Of a stretch of 16,400 bases of DNA, positions 1 to 7,453 are shown in pieces. Origin of the DNA: JBPEWY01 sp052032225 (GTDB lineage: Bacteria; Bacteroidota; Bacteroidia; Flavobacteriales; Flavobacteriaceae); the NCBI GenBank assembly GCA_052032225.1, contig JBPEWY010000064.1:1-16400 (forward strand). The letters are read 5' to 3'. The position numbers and the translations under genes are program-made. Each line of letters starts with the position of its first letter. Within the stretch, counting starts at the first letter, position 1. The notes beneath the pieces are model-generated. The model ran no database searches, was not told the origin of the DNA, and saw only the letters and a list, made by a program, of their open reading frames with translations.

Positions 1-3000
1 ATGGTTCAGCCACGGCAGGGAGTGATTACACCTCGGATAGCGGACAGTTATCCTTTACGGGTACCAGCGGAGAAACGCAAACCATTACAATAACTACAAC
101 CGATGATAGTTTGGTAGAAGGCGTAGAGACCTTTGTAACCAACTTAAGCAATGCAAGCGGAGGCGTAACTATAAGCACCCCACAGGGCACGGGTACGCTT
201 AATGATAACGATACGGCCGGATATACCGTTAATCCAACATCGTTAACAATTGGTGAGAATGGCGGGCAAGGCACTTTTACGGTAGTATTAACGGCACAGC
301 CGGAAACTAATGTTGTTTTTTCAATTTCAAATAGTAATCCCTCAGAAGGTTCAATTTCTACAAATTCATTAACATTTACAACGGCTAATTGGAATGCACC
401 ACAGCCTGTAACTGTTACCGGGATTGATGATAATATAGATAGGGACGGAGATAGTACAACTATCACTGTTTCTGTGAATGATGCGGCTTCAGATGATGCT
501 TTTGATGCGCTTGCTAACCAGGTTGTATCAGTTACTTTTGCAGACGATGATGCAGCAGATATTACAGTAACGCCTACAAATCTTACTATTGCAGAAAATG
601 GTGGGACAGATACTTTTAGTGTAGTTTTAGATACTCAGCCTATTTCTGATGTTGTCTTTACTATACAATCTAGTGATACGGCAGAAGGTACGGTATCACC
701 ATCAACATTAACATTTACTCCGAGTAACTGGAATACACCTCAAGATGTTACAGTAACAGGTATTAATGACAATATTGATCGTGAAGATGACAGCGCTACA
801 ATTACAGTAGCAGTAGATGATGCTGCATCAGATGACGCTTTTGATGGGCAATCGGTTGCAGTGGCCGTTGTCTTTACTGATGATGATGATGCCGGAATAA
901 ATTTAGTTCCAACAACATTAACAATAAATGAAAATGGAGGAAGTGATACATTTCAGGTTTCCTTAACAAGCGAACCCCTTTCTGCAGTTAATCTAACAAT
1001 TACTTCGTCTGACACTAACGAAGGTACTGTAGATGTAAGTACTATGAGTTTTAATTCGGGTAATTGGAACATCCCTCAAACAGTAATTGTATCTGGAGTA
1101 GATGACAGTATAGACAGAGAAAATGATACAGCAATCATAACTGTTTCTGTGGTGAATGCAACATCAGATGATGCTTTTGATGGGGAGTCTGAAGATGTAA
1201 CAGTTACTTTTACAGATGATGATGAAGCAAGTTTTACAGTTGTACCAACTAGTCTTACTGTTAATGAAAACAATGGTACAGGTTCATTCACGGTTGTTTT
1301 AGATACTCAACCCGTGTCTAATGTTGTATTCTCGGTACAATCTAGTGATACAGCAGAAGGAACGGTATCACCATCAACATTAACATTCACTCCATCTAAC
1401 TGGGATACTCCACAATCTGTAACTGTTACAGGAGTAGATGATAATTTTGTAAGAGCTGGAGACACAACAATAATTACAATTGCAGTTGTAGATGCAAGTT
1501 CGGATGATGAGTTTGATTCGCTTGCTAACCAAACAGTTACAGTTACTTTTAATGATAATGATGTTGCCGGTGTAACTATTAATCCGTTAAGTCTTACTAT
1601 AGATGAAAACGGAGGGTCTGATACTTTTACAATAGTATTGAATACGGAACCTTTAAACGATGTGGTTTTTGATATAGCATCTAGTAATACTGCAGAAGCT
1701 ACCGTATTACCTTTGTCGGTTACTTTTACAAATGCTAATTGGAACACACCTCAAACCATAACTGTTACAGGGCAAGACGACAGTATAGATAGAGAAGGAG
1801 ATACTGCAACAATTACAGTAAACAGTAATAACACCTTAACAACAGACAATGCCTACGACAATATTTCTGAATCGGTTACAGCCACATTTACAGATGACGA
1901 TGAGGCAGATATAACGCTAAGCAGAACAGCTTTTACATTAAATGAAAATGGTGGTTCTGGTACATTTACTGTGGTTTTAGATACACAACCAACCGGAAAT
2001 GTGGTGGTTAATGTTTCATCAGGAAGTCCATCAGAAGGGACTGTCTCACCTTCAAACGTAACGTTTACTCCAAGTAACTGGAACACGCCACAAACAATTA
2101 CTGTTACAGGAGTTAACGACAATATAGATAGAGACGGAGATACTACAATTATAACTGTTTCTGTAGCATCTGCACCAAGCGGTAGTGCTTTTGTGGGTAT
2201 TTCTAAAACGGTAACGGTAACTTTTTCTGATGATGATGGAGTGGGCCTTACGGTAGATCCTACTTTATTATCTGTAAATGAAAATGGGGGCACCGGCACA
2301 TTTAATGTAGTTTTAGATACTGAGCCGGTTAATTTGGTAGTTGTAGATGTTTTTTCTAATAATGAATCAGAAGGCACAGTAAATATTTCATCACTAACAT
2401 TTACTCCAAGTAATTGGAATACACCACAAACAGTTACAGTTACCGGAGTAAACGATAACTTAGATAGAGACGGTGATACAGCAGTTATAACAGTTCAAGT
2501 AAACGACACAGAAACATTAGATAATACATACGATGGGCTTCAGGAAACGGTTGAAGTTACATTTATAGATGACGATTCTGCCGGAATTACTGTTACTCCA
2601 ACTTCTTTAACTATAAATGAAAATGGCGGTACCGGAACATTCACAGTAGTTTTAAACACCCAAATTTCTAAAAATGTAGTTTTAAATGTTGCATCAACAA
2701 ACAATGCAGAAGGTACAGCAAGCCCAAATGTATTAACGTTTACTGCAGCTACATGGAATACACCTCAAACAGTAACAGTTACCGGTGTTAACGATAATAT
2801 AGACAGAGACGGTGACTCGGCAGCTATTATTATTGCGGTAGATAACCCATTGTCTGAAGACACCTATAATGGTATTTCTGAAACAGTAACTGTAACCTTT
2901 ATAAATGATGATGTTGATAGTGATAATGATGGATTGTTTGATGAAGAAGAAGAAGCATTGGGAACAGACCCTAATGATCCCGATACAGATGATGATGGTT

Positions 3001-3722
3001 TAACTGATGGCGATGAAGTAAATAACGATACGAATCCATTAGATGCTTGCGATCCGGATGTAAATCATCCTAATTGTGCTCAAGAAGTAGATATTGCAAT
3101 CACTAAAGAAGCCAGTACAACAACACCAATATTTAATGAGCAGGTTACGTTCACTATTACTGCCCAAAATTTAGCACTCCGAATAGCCAATAACATTGTA
3201 ATTAGCGAAGTAATAGAAACAGGTTTTGTTTATGTTTCGCATACAGAAACCTCCGGTGTATATGATTCTGTAGATGGTACGTGGAATATTGCAAGCCTTG
3301 CAAGTGGTGAAACAGCTTCGCTAACTATAACTGTTACAGTTTTAGAAGCCGGTAATTTCACTAACACAGCACAACTTACATCTGTAACACCATTAGATGA
3401 AAACCCACAGAATGATACCGCTACTGTAACGCTTATTCCAAGAGGAGAAGATTGTGGTAAGGTATATAATATTTTTTCACCTAATGGTGATGGCACTAAC
3501 GATACTCTTACAATAGAATGTATTCTTGATTTTCCGGAAAGCACATTCGAGGTTTTTAATAGATACGGAAATAAAGTTTATAGTGCTCAGGGGTATAAAA
3601 ACGACTGGGACGGTTCTTTAAACAACAATGGAAATCCATTACCTATAGGAACCTATTTTTATGTACTTGATTTAGGAGACGGCACACCGGCGCTAAACGG
3701 ATGGATTCAGATAATTAGATAA
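1..3722 (+). CDS. Giant repeat-containing surface adhesin, T9SS type B sorted (5' end outside window)
   Basis: The open frame is already running at base 3 and stops with TAA at 3720-3722, so about 1239 C-terminal residues are visible and the signal peptide lies upstream. Domain order by nucleotide: the end of a Calx-beta domain (3-215); eight tandem beta-sandwich repeats (216-2912) with signatures like LTINENGG, NWNTPQTVTVTG and IDRDGD, each ending in an Asp-rich DDD linker; Asp/Asn-rich thrombospondin type 3-like calcium motifs (about 2913-3085, DSDNDG and DTDDDG); a DUF11-type domain (about 3087-3440); and a gliding-motility-type C-terminal domain (about 3444-3719) with FSPNGDGTND, FNRYGNKVY and PIGTYFY. 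That last domain is the type B signal for export through the type IX secretion system. Known for the family: such proteins are displayed on the outer surface and act in adhesion or gliding. The ligand is unknown. The PorP/SprF-like gene begins 6 bp after the stop, as in SprB-SprF pairs. Confidence 0.93.
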   Translation, partial: GSATAGSDYTSDSGQLSFTGTSGETQTITITTTDDSLVEGVETFVTNLSNASGGVTISTPQGTGTLNDNDTAGYTVNPTSLTIGENGGQGTFTVVLTAQPETNVVFSISNSNPSEGSISTNSLTFTTANWNAPQPVTVTGIDDNIDRDGDSTTITVSVNDAASDDAFDALANQVVSVTFADDDAADITVTPTNLTIAENGGTDTFSVVLDTQPISDVVFTIQSSDTAEGTVSPSTLTFTPSNWNTPQDVTVTGINDNIDREDDSATITVAVDDAASDDAFDGQSVAVAVVFTDDDDAGINLVPTTLTINENGGSDTFQVSLTSEPLSAVNLTITSSDTNEGTVDVSTMSFNSGNWNIPQTVIVSGVDDSIDRENDTAIITVSVVNATSDDAFDGESEDVTVTFTDDDEASFTVVPTSLTVNENNGTGSFTVVLDTQPVSNVVFSVQSSDTAEGTVSPSTLTFTPSNWDTPQSVTVTGVDDNFVRAGDTTIITIAVVDASSDDEFDSLANQTVTVTFNDNDVAGVTINPLSLTIDENGGSDTFTIVLNTEPLNDVVFDIASSNTAEATVLPLSVTFTNANWNTPQTITVTGQDDSIDREGDTATITVNSNNTLTTDNAYDNISESVTATFTDDDEADITLSRTAFTLNENGGSGTFTVVLDTQPTGNVVVNVSSGSPSEGTVSPSNVTFTPSNWNTPQTITVTGVNDNIDRDGDTTIITVSVASAPSGSAFVGISKTVTVTFSDDDGVGLTVDPTLLSVNENGGTGTFNVVLDTEPVNLVVVDVFSNNESEGTVNISSLTFTPSNWNTPQTVTVTGVNDNLDRDGDTAVITVQVNDTETLDNTYDGLQETVEVTFIDDDSAGITVTPTSLTINENGGTGTFTVVLNTQISKNVVLNVASTNNAEGTASPNVLTFTAATWNTPQTVTVTGVNDNIDRDGDSAAIIIAVDNPLSEDTYNGISETVTVTFINDDVDSDNDGLFDEEEEALGTDPNDPDTDDDGLTDGDEVNNDTNPLDACDPDVNHPNCAQEVDIAITKEASTTTPIFNEQVTFTITAQNLALRIANNIVISEVIETGFVYVSHTETSGVYDSVDGTWNIASLASGETASLTITVTVLEAGNFTNTAQLTSVTPLDENPQNDTATVTLIPRGEDCGKVYNIFSPNGDGTNDTLTIECILDFPESTFEVFNRYGNKVYSAQGYKNDWDGSLNNNGNPLPIGTYFYVLDLGDGTPALNGWIQIIR
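216..2912 (+). repeat. Eight tandem 336-339 bp repeats encoding adhesin beta-sandwich domains
   Basis: Units start at 216, 555, 891, 1227, 1566, 1905, 2241 and 2580, a regular spacing of 336 or 339 bp (112 or 113 residues). The last unit ends near 2912. Each carries an N-terminal (S/T)LT(I/V)xENGG block, a middle FTVVLxTQP block, a (T)WNTPQ block and a VTFxDDD exit. Unit 4 departs from the IDR(D/E) motif (NFVRAGD), and unit 8 has ATWN instead of SNWN. The units resemble Calx-beta/Ig-like adhesin repeats, but I cannot assign a specific family without a profile search. The Asp-rich junctions suggest calcium binding that would stiffen the stalk; this is inferred. Confidence 0.92.
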
Positions 3723-3728
3723 GTGTTT

Positions 3729-4706
3729 ATGATACAACAAACTACAACTACGCTACTAAAAGTTGTAAGCACAACATTTTTTTGTTTTGTGTTGCATATT
3801 GGTTTTGCACAAAACGAGCCTCAATACACGCAATACATGTTTAATATTGGTAGTTTTAATCCTGCATATGTTGGTACAGTACCAAAAACAGAAGCAACGT
3901 TGCTGTACAGAACACAATGGGTAGGTATAGACGGAGCACCAAACACACAAAATTTTACATTAAATTTTCCTTTTTCTAATAAAAAAATGGGCTTAGGGCT
4001 TCATGTTTTGCGCGACGCAATTGGTCCTGCTACTCAAACATTTTTTAACGCGTCATATGCTTATATAATTCAAACCTCAGACGATGTTAGAATTTCATTC
4101 GGAATAGATGCCGGAGGATCAATGTTAGATATAGATTTAACTAAAGGTGAGTTTGAAAACGATAATGATAATGCCGCTAATTTGGTCCCACAAAATACAT
4201 TTTATCCAACCGTAGGAGCAGGTATTTTTATGTATGCTAATAATTGGTATTTAGGGCTTTCGGCTCCTAACTTTCTTAGCACAGAAACTTTTGATGAAGA
4301 AGTAGCTACGGTTGTAGATGACAACATTCAAGTGAATGCAATTGCAGGATATGTTTTTGATTTATCGTCTTCACTAAAATTTAAGCCTGCTGTTATGGCA
4401 CACTTTTTAAAAGCTTCTCCGGTTTCATTTAATTTATCGGCTAATTTTTTATATGCCGAAAAATTTATGCTAGGGGCGTCGTACAGAGTAGAAAACGCTT
4501 TTAGCGGAGTTGCCGGATTTCAGGTATCAGACGGTGTATTTATAGGGTATGCTTACGATTATACAACCACTGCATTAAATCAGTTTAGTTCTGGTTCTCA
4601 CGAAATTATTTTAAAAATTGGTTTTGGTGCTGCCACATCAAACACCCCGTCTTCTAAAGGAGATAGAGGAAAACCAAAACAAATACAAACCCCAAGATTT
4701 TTTTAA
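3729..4706 (+). CDS. PorP/SprF family type IX secretion outer-membrane protein
   Basis: The 325-residue protein starts at the ATG at 3729. A GTG two codons earlier (3723) is possible but directly abuts the adhesin stop and adds nothing to the signal peptide. The N-terminus is hydrophobic and ends in FAQ (residues 26-28), a likely signal peptidase I site. It is followed by the family hallmark PQYTQYMFN and NPAYVG, then alternating amphipathic strands and glycine-rich segments as expected for an outer-membrane beta-barrel. Known for the family: SprF is needed to deliver the adhesin SprB to the Flavobacterium surface, and PorP-like proteins work with type B sorted T9SS cargo. Its position 6 bp after a type B adhesin and 9 bp before the next gene supports a dedicated partner of that adhesin. 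The C-terminal tail is Lys/Pro-rich (PSSKGDRGKPKQ), which is not diagnostic. Confidence 0.9.
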   Translation: MIQQTTTTLLKVVSTTFFCFVLHIGFAQNEPQYTQYMFNIGSFNPAYVGTVPKTEATLLYRTQWVGIDGAPNTQNFTLNFPFSNKKMGLGLHVLRDAIGPATQTFFNASYAYIIQTSDDVRISFGIDAGGSMLDIDLTKGEFENDNDNAANLVPQNTFYPTVGAGIFMYANNWYLGLSAPNFLSTETFDEEVATVVDDNIQVNAIAGYVFDLSSSLKFKPAVMAHFLKASPVSFNLSANFLYAEKFMLGASYRVENAFSGVAGFQVSDGVFIGYAYDYTTTALNQFSSGSHEIILKIGFGAATSNTPSSKGDRGKPKQIQTPRFF

Positions 4707-4715
4707 GACCATATA

Positions 4716-5978
4716 ATGAAAAAAACGATACTTTTTATAACGCTTGTTTTAATTGCCAATGTTGTACTAGCGCAACGCTCTTTTTCTAATAAAGGAGATA
4801 GATTTTATTTTGAGCTAAAATTTGAAAAAGCTGTAATTGAGTACAACAAGATTGCTGCAAAACAACCTTTAACTAAAGAGCAACAGGTTAATTTAGCCGA
4901 TTCTTACTACAAAATAAAAAATTACAAAAAAGCTTACGAGATTTATAATAGGCTTTACCAAGATGATAATGCTTTATCTACTTCAGATTATAATAAACTG
5001 TTACAATGTTTACTTAAAACTAAAGGTGTAAGCGCAGTAAAACAATTAATGCAAGAGCGAAAAGACTTTTTTTCTGAAACACTACTAAATAATGCAATCA
5101 GTAATTTTGATTTATTAGAAAACTACCCTGATAGTTTACCTGTTTTTACTATAACTAAAACAACGATAAACAGTAGAGGATTAGATTTTGCTCCTGCTTT
5201 TTATAATGATTTTTTACTTTACACAAGCAGTAAGAATACAAGTTATAAAACATTGTATGAACCAGCTAATGAACCTTTTTTAGATATTTATCAGGCAGAA
5301 CTTTCTGCAAACGGAAAACTATCAAACAGTAAGTTGTTTGCATTAATACCCAACTCTCCTTTTCACGAAGCAACACCGCATTATGCTGTTGGTTTGCAAC
5401 AAGTTTTCTATTCGGCTTCTAATAAAAATGGAAAAAACCTTGAATTTAATAGTGAAGGAATTAATGCAATGTCTATTAAAGCTGTGCAAGTAAACAAACC
5501 CAATTCGGCCCCAAGAACATTTTTAAAAGATTTAGGAGTATCCTTTTATTATCCGTTTTACGATGCAGAAAACAGTATACTTTATTTTTGCGCAAACTTG
5601 CCCGACTCGTACGGAGGAACAGATATTTATTATGTATTTATAAACTCAGACCAAATAATGTCTAAACCCATAAACTTGGGGCCTAATATAAACACTCCCG
5701 GTAATGAAGTTGCGCCTTATGTGTTTAATAACGAATTATATTTTTCTTCTGATATTTTTTATGGTTTAGGAGGGATGGATGTTTATAAAGCACCTATTTT
5801 AGAAGAGTTAAAGTATGGGCCACCGGTAAATTTAGGTCCGACAATTAACACTGCTTTTGATGAATTTGGATTTATAATTAAAAAACAAGCAGACAACAAA
5901 TATTTTGGCTTTTTGTCCTCAAACAGAAAAGGAGGTTTAGGAAAAGATGATATTTATGGGTTTACCTTAATAAAATAA
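4716..5978 (+). CDS. TPR and PD40 beta-propeller protein of the T9SS adhesin cluster, without OmpA domain
   Basis: The 420-residue protein starts at an ATG 9 bp after the SprF-like gene. The signal peptide is residues 1-20 (ends VLAQ). Residues about 25-110 form TPR-like helices (YFELKFEKAVIEYNKIA and KIKNYKKAYEIYNRLY). From about residue 145 there are PD40/WD40-like propeller blades: ILYFCANLPDSYGGTDIYY, LYFSSDIFYGLGGMDVY and FGFLSSNRKGGLGKDDIYG, joined by the linker PxNLGPxINTxxDE. Known for the family: proteins encoded with PorP/SprF usually run to about 600-700 residues, with a carboxypeptidase-regulatory-like domain and an OmpA peptidoglycan-binding domain after the propeller. This one stops right after the last blade and is followed at once by a strong terminator. 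It is either a natural short form or lost its 3' part. A periplasmic or outer-membrane accessory role for the adhesin is inferred. Confidence 0.8.
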   Translation: MKKTILFITLVLIANVVLAQRSFSNKGDRFYFELKFEKAVIEYNKIAAKQPLTKEQQVNLADSYYKIKNYKKAYEIYNRLYQDDNALSTSDYNKLLQCLLKTKGVSAVKQLMQERKDFFSETLLNNAISNFDLLENYPDSLPVFTITKTTINSRGLDFAPAFYNDFLLYTSSKNTSYKTLYEPANEPFLDIYQAELSANGKLSNSKLFALIPNSPFHEATPHYAVGLQQVFYSASNKNGKNLEFNSEGINAMSIKAVQVNKPNSAPRTFLKDLGVSFYYPFYDAENSILYFCANLPDSYGGTDIYYVFINSDQIMSKPINLGPNINTPGNEVAPYVFNNELYFSSDIFYGLGGMDVYKAPILEELKYGPPVNLGPTINTAFDEFGFIIKKQADNKYFGFLSSNRKGGLGKDDIYGFTLIK

Positions 5979-5992
5979 CAACTCATTATAAT

Positions 5993-6024
5993 AAAAAAGG
6001 CTGCCTTTTAGGCAGCCTTTTTTT
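5993..6024. terminator. Bidirectional rho-independent terminator between convergent operons
   Basis: A perfect 7-bp GC-rich stem, GGCTGCC (5999-6005) against GGCAGCC (6011-6017), encloses the loop TTTTA. Six A residues precede it and seven T residues follow (6018-6024), so it works in both directions. It lies 15 bp after the PD40 gene stop and 27 bp beyond the SusD-like gene stop, closing both convergent transcripts. Confidence 0.93.
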
Positions 6025-6050
6025 GCAATTATAATTAACACATTACCTAG

Positions 6051-7436
6051 TTAGTAACCAGGATTTTGTTCAAGGTTTTCATTAAGGTCTAATTCATTTA
6101 CTGGAATAGGAAAAATAACTTTGTTCTGACCAGGAGCAGATTCTGCTTCATTTGCCATGCCGGGTCTTCTTAAATTCATGTTGTTTCTAAGAAGGTCCAT
6201 TCTTCTATGACCTTCAAAACAAAGTTCTTTTCTTCTTTCATTTAAAATATCATCTAAAGTTACGGCTAGTAAATCAGGTAAACCTGCTCGCGAACGTAAA
6301 GCATTGATGTCATTTAATGGAGTATCTCCAACCGATGTGCCTCCTCTTAAATTTGCTTCTGCTCTTGTTAAGTACATTTCGGTAACTCTAAACACAGGAG
6401 CATTATCTGAATTGTTAATTGCTTCTGGAAATTTACTACTAAATTCTCGTACAGTACCTAAAGCATCTGCTCCGGTTTGAGTTAATTCAGAAAAGCGCAA
6501 GTCTCCGGGTTCTGCAGCAAAAGCAGCCAACAGATTGTCTGAGTAAGGGGCATCACCTCTTCCGGTTGGAGTTGGGTTTGATAATCCTGAAAAACCTTGA
6601 CCACTATCTTGCCCATCTGCTTCTGTATTTACTAAAGTAAAGTAAAACTCACTACTTTGTGTATTATAAAAAGTGTAGTTGTTTGCAAGTGCATAGTTAC
6701 TATTTTGAATTGCTTGGTTAGCAAAATCGGCAGCTTGAGCCCATTTTTCTTGGTACAGATATAATCTGGCTAAAAATGCTTGGCAAGCTCCTAATGTAGC
6801 TATGCTGTTATCTCCGTCTGTTAAATGAGGTAATGCTTCTAATAGATCTTGTTCTATTTGAGCTTGAACTTCATTTAATGTTGCTCTTGCAGGAAACTGT
6901 ACTTCGCCTTCAAAAGGTTCTAGAACTAAAGGTACAGCTAAAGATGTTCCTCCAGATACTTGAATAGGTTGTGAATACCAGTTAGAGAGGTTAAAGTATA
7001 CTAAAGCTCTCATAAATTTAGCTTGAGCAATAGCATTATTACGCTCTGCATCTGTAAACGATGGATCATCAACCAAAGGAATATTCTTAATTACTAAATT
7101 GGCAGTACCAATGGTTTCATAAGAGTCATCCCACATACCTGCAATAGAGACGTTTGTTGCCAGCGTAGTATAGTTTTTAACTTCGTTATAGGTTGGAAAT
7201 GACCCTACAAAGTCAATATTATCTGCTTGCCAGTCACCGGCTAACTGCCATGTACCATTAAGCACATCGTCTTGTTGAGCAGCACTATATACTCCGGTTA
7301 AAACGCCTAATGCTAATTCTTTGTTAGAAAACGCTACATCTTGTGTTAATTGATCTTCCGGAGCCAAATCTAATTTTTCATCACAAGAGAAGAATGTAGC
7401 TGTTGCTAATAGTATTAATATAAATTTATTTTTCAT
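6051..7436 (-). CDS. SusD/RagB family outer-membrane nutrient-binding lipoprotein
   Basis: The 461-residue protein starts with ATG at 7436, 17 bp after the SusC-like stop. The N-terminus is a lipoprotein signal with the acylated Cys at residue 18 (FFSC). The acidic residues right after it (CDEKLD) fit the Bacteroidetes lipoprotein export signal for the outer leaflet. The early part contains WDDSYETIGTANLVIKNIP, typical of the SusD TPR scaffold. The C-terminal third has the family hallmarks FRVTEMYLTRAEA, NDINALRSRAGLP, ILNERRKELCFEGHRRMDLL and a terminal FPIP...LEQNPGY. Known for the family: SusD lids the SusC barrel and captures the ligand at the cell surface. The ligand is unknown, since no glycosidase or peptidase is nearby. 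It is co-transcribed with the SusC-like gene and ends at the shared terminator at 5993-6024. At 461 residues it is on the short side for a SusD protein. Confidence 0.96.
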   Translation of the reverse strand: MKNKFILILLATATFFSCDEKLDLAPEDQLTQDVAFSNKELALGVLTGVYSAAQQDDVLNGTWQLAGDWQADNIDFVGSFPTYNEVKNYTTLATNVSIAGMWDDSYETIGTANLVIKNIPLVDDPSFTDAERNNAIAQAKFMRALVYFNLSNWYSQPIQVSGGTSLAVPLVLEPFEGEVQFPARATLNEVQAQIEQDLLEALPHLTDGDNSIATLGACQAFLARLYLYQEKWAQAADFANQAIQNSNYALANNYTFYNTQSSEFYFTLVNTEADGQDSGQGFSGLSNPTPTGRGDAPYSDNLLAAFAAEPGDLRFSELTQTGADALGTVREFSSKFPEAINNSDNAPVFRVTEMYLTRAEANLRGGTSVGDTPLNDINALRSRAGLPDLLAVTLDDILNERRKELCFEGHRRMDLLRNNMNLRRPGMANEAESAPGQNKVIFPIPVNELDLNENLEQNPGY

Positions 7437-7453
7437 CTTACTTTTTGTTTTTA

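Noticed and set aside
1..240. GC-richer start of the adhesin as evidence of transfer
   Set aside because: A hand count gives about 48% GC over 1-240 against roughly 38-45% in sampled later repeat lines. The difference is small and could reflect domain-specific codon choice.
26..2377. Long minus-strand open frames (71-174 codons) opposite the adhesin
   Set aside because: They mirror the repeat periodicity of the plus-strand adhesin and are Val/Ser/Thr-rich complements of its Asn/Asp/Thr codons. No start context or family motif was seen.
216..2912. CRISPR-like array from the regular spacing
   Set aside because: The period is 336-339 bp, always a multiple of three, and the units are continuous coding sequence with related but divergent protein repeats.
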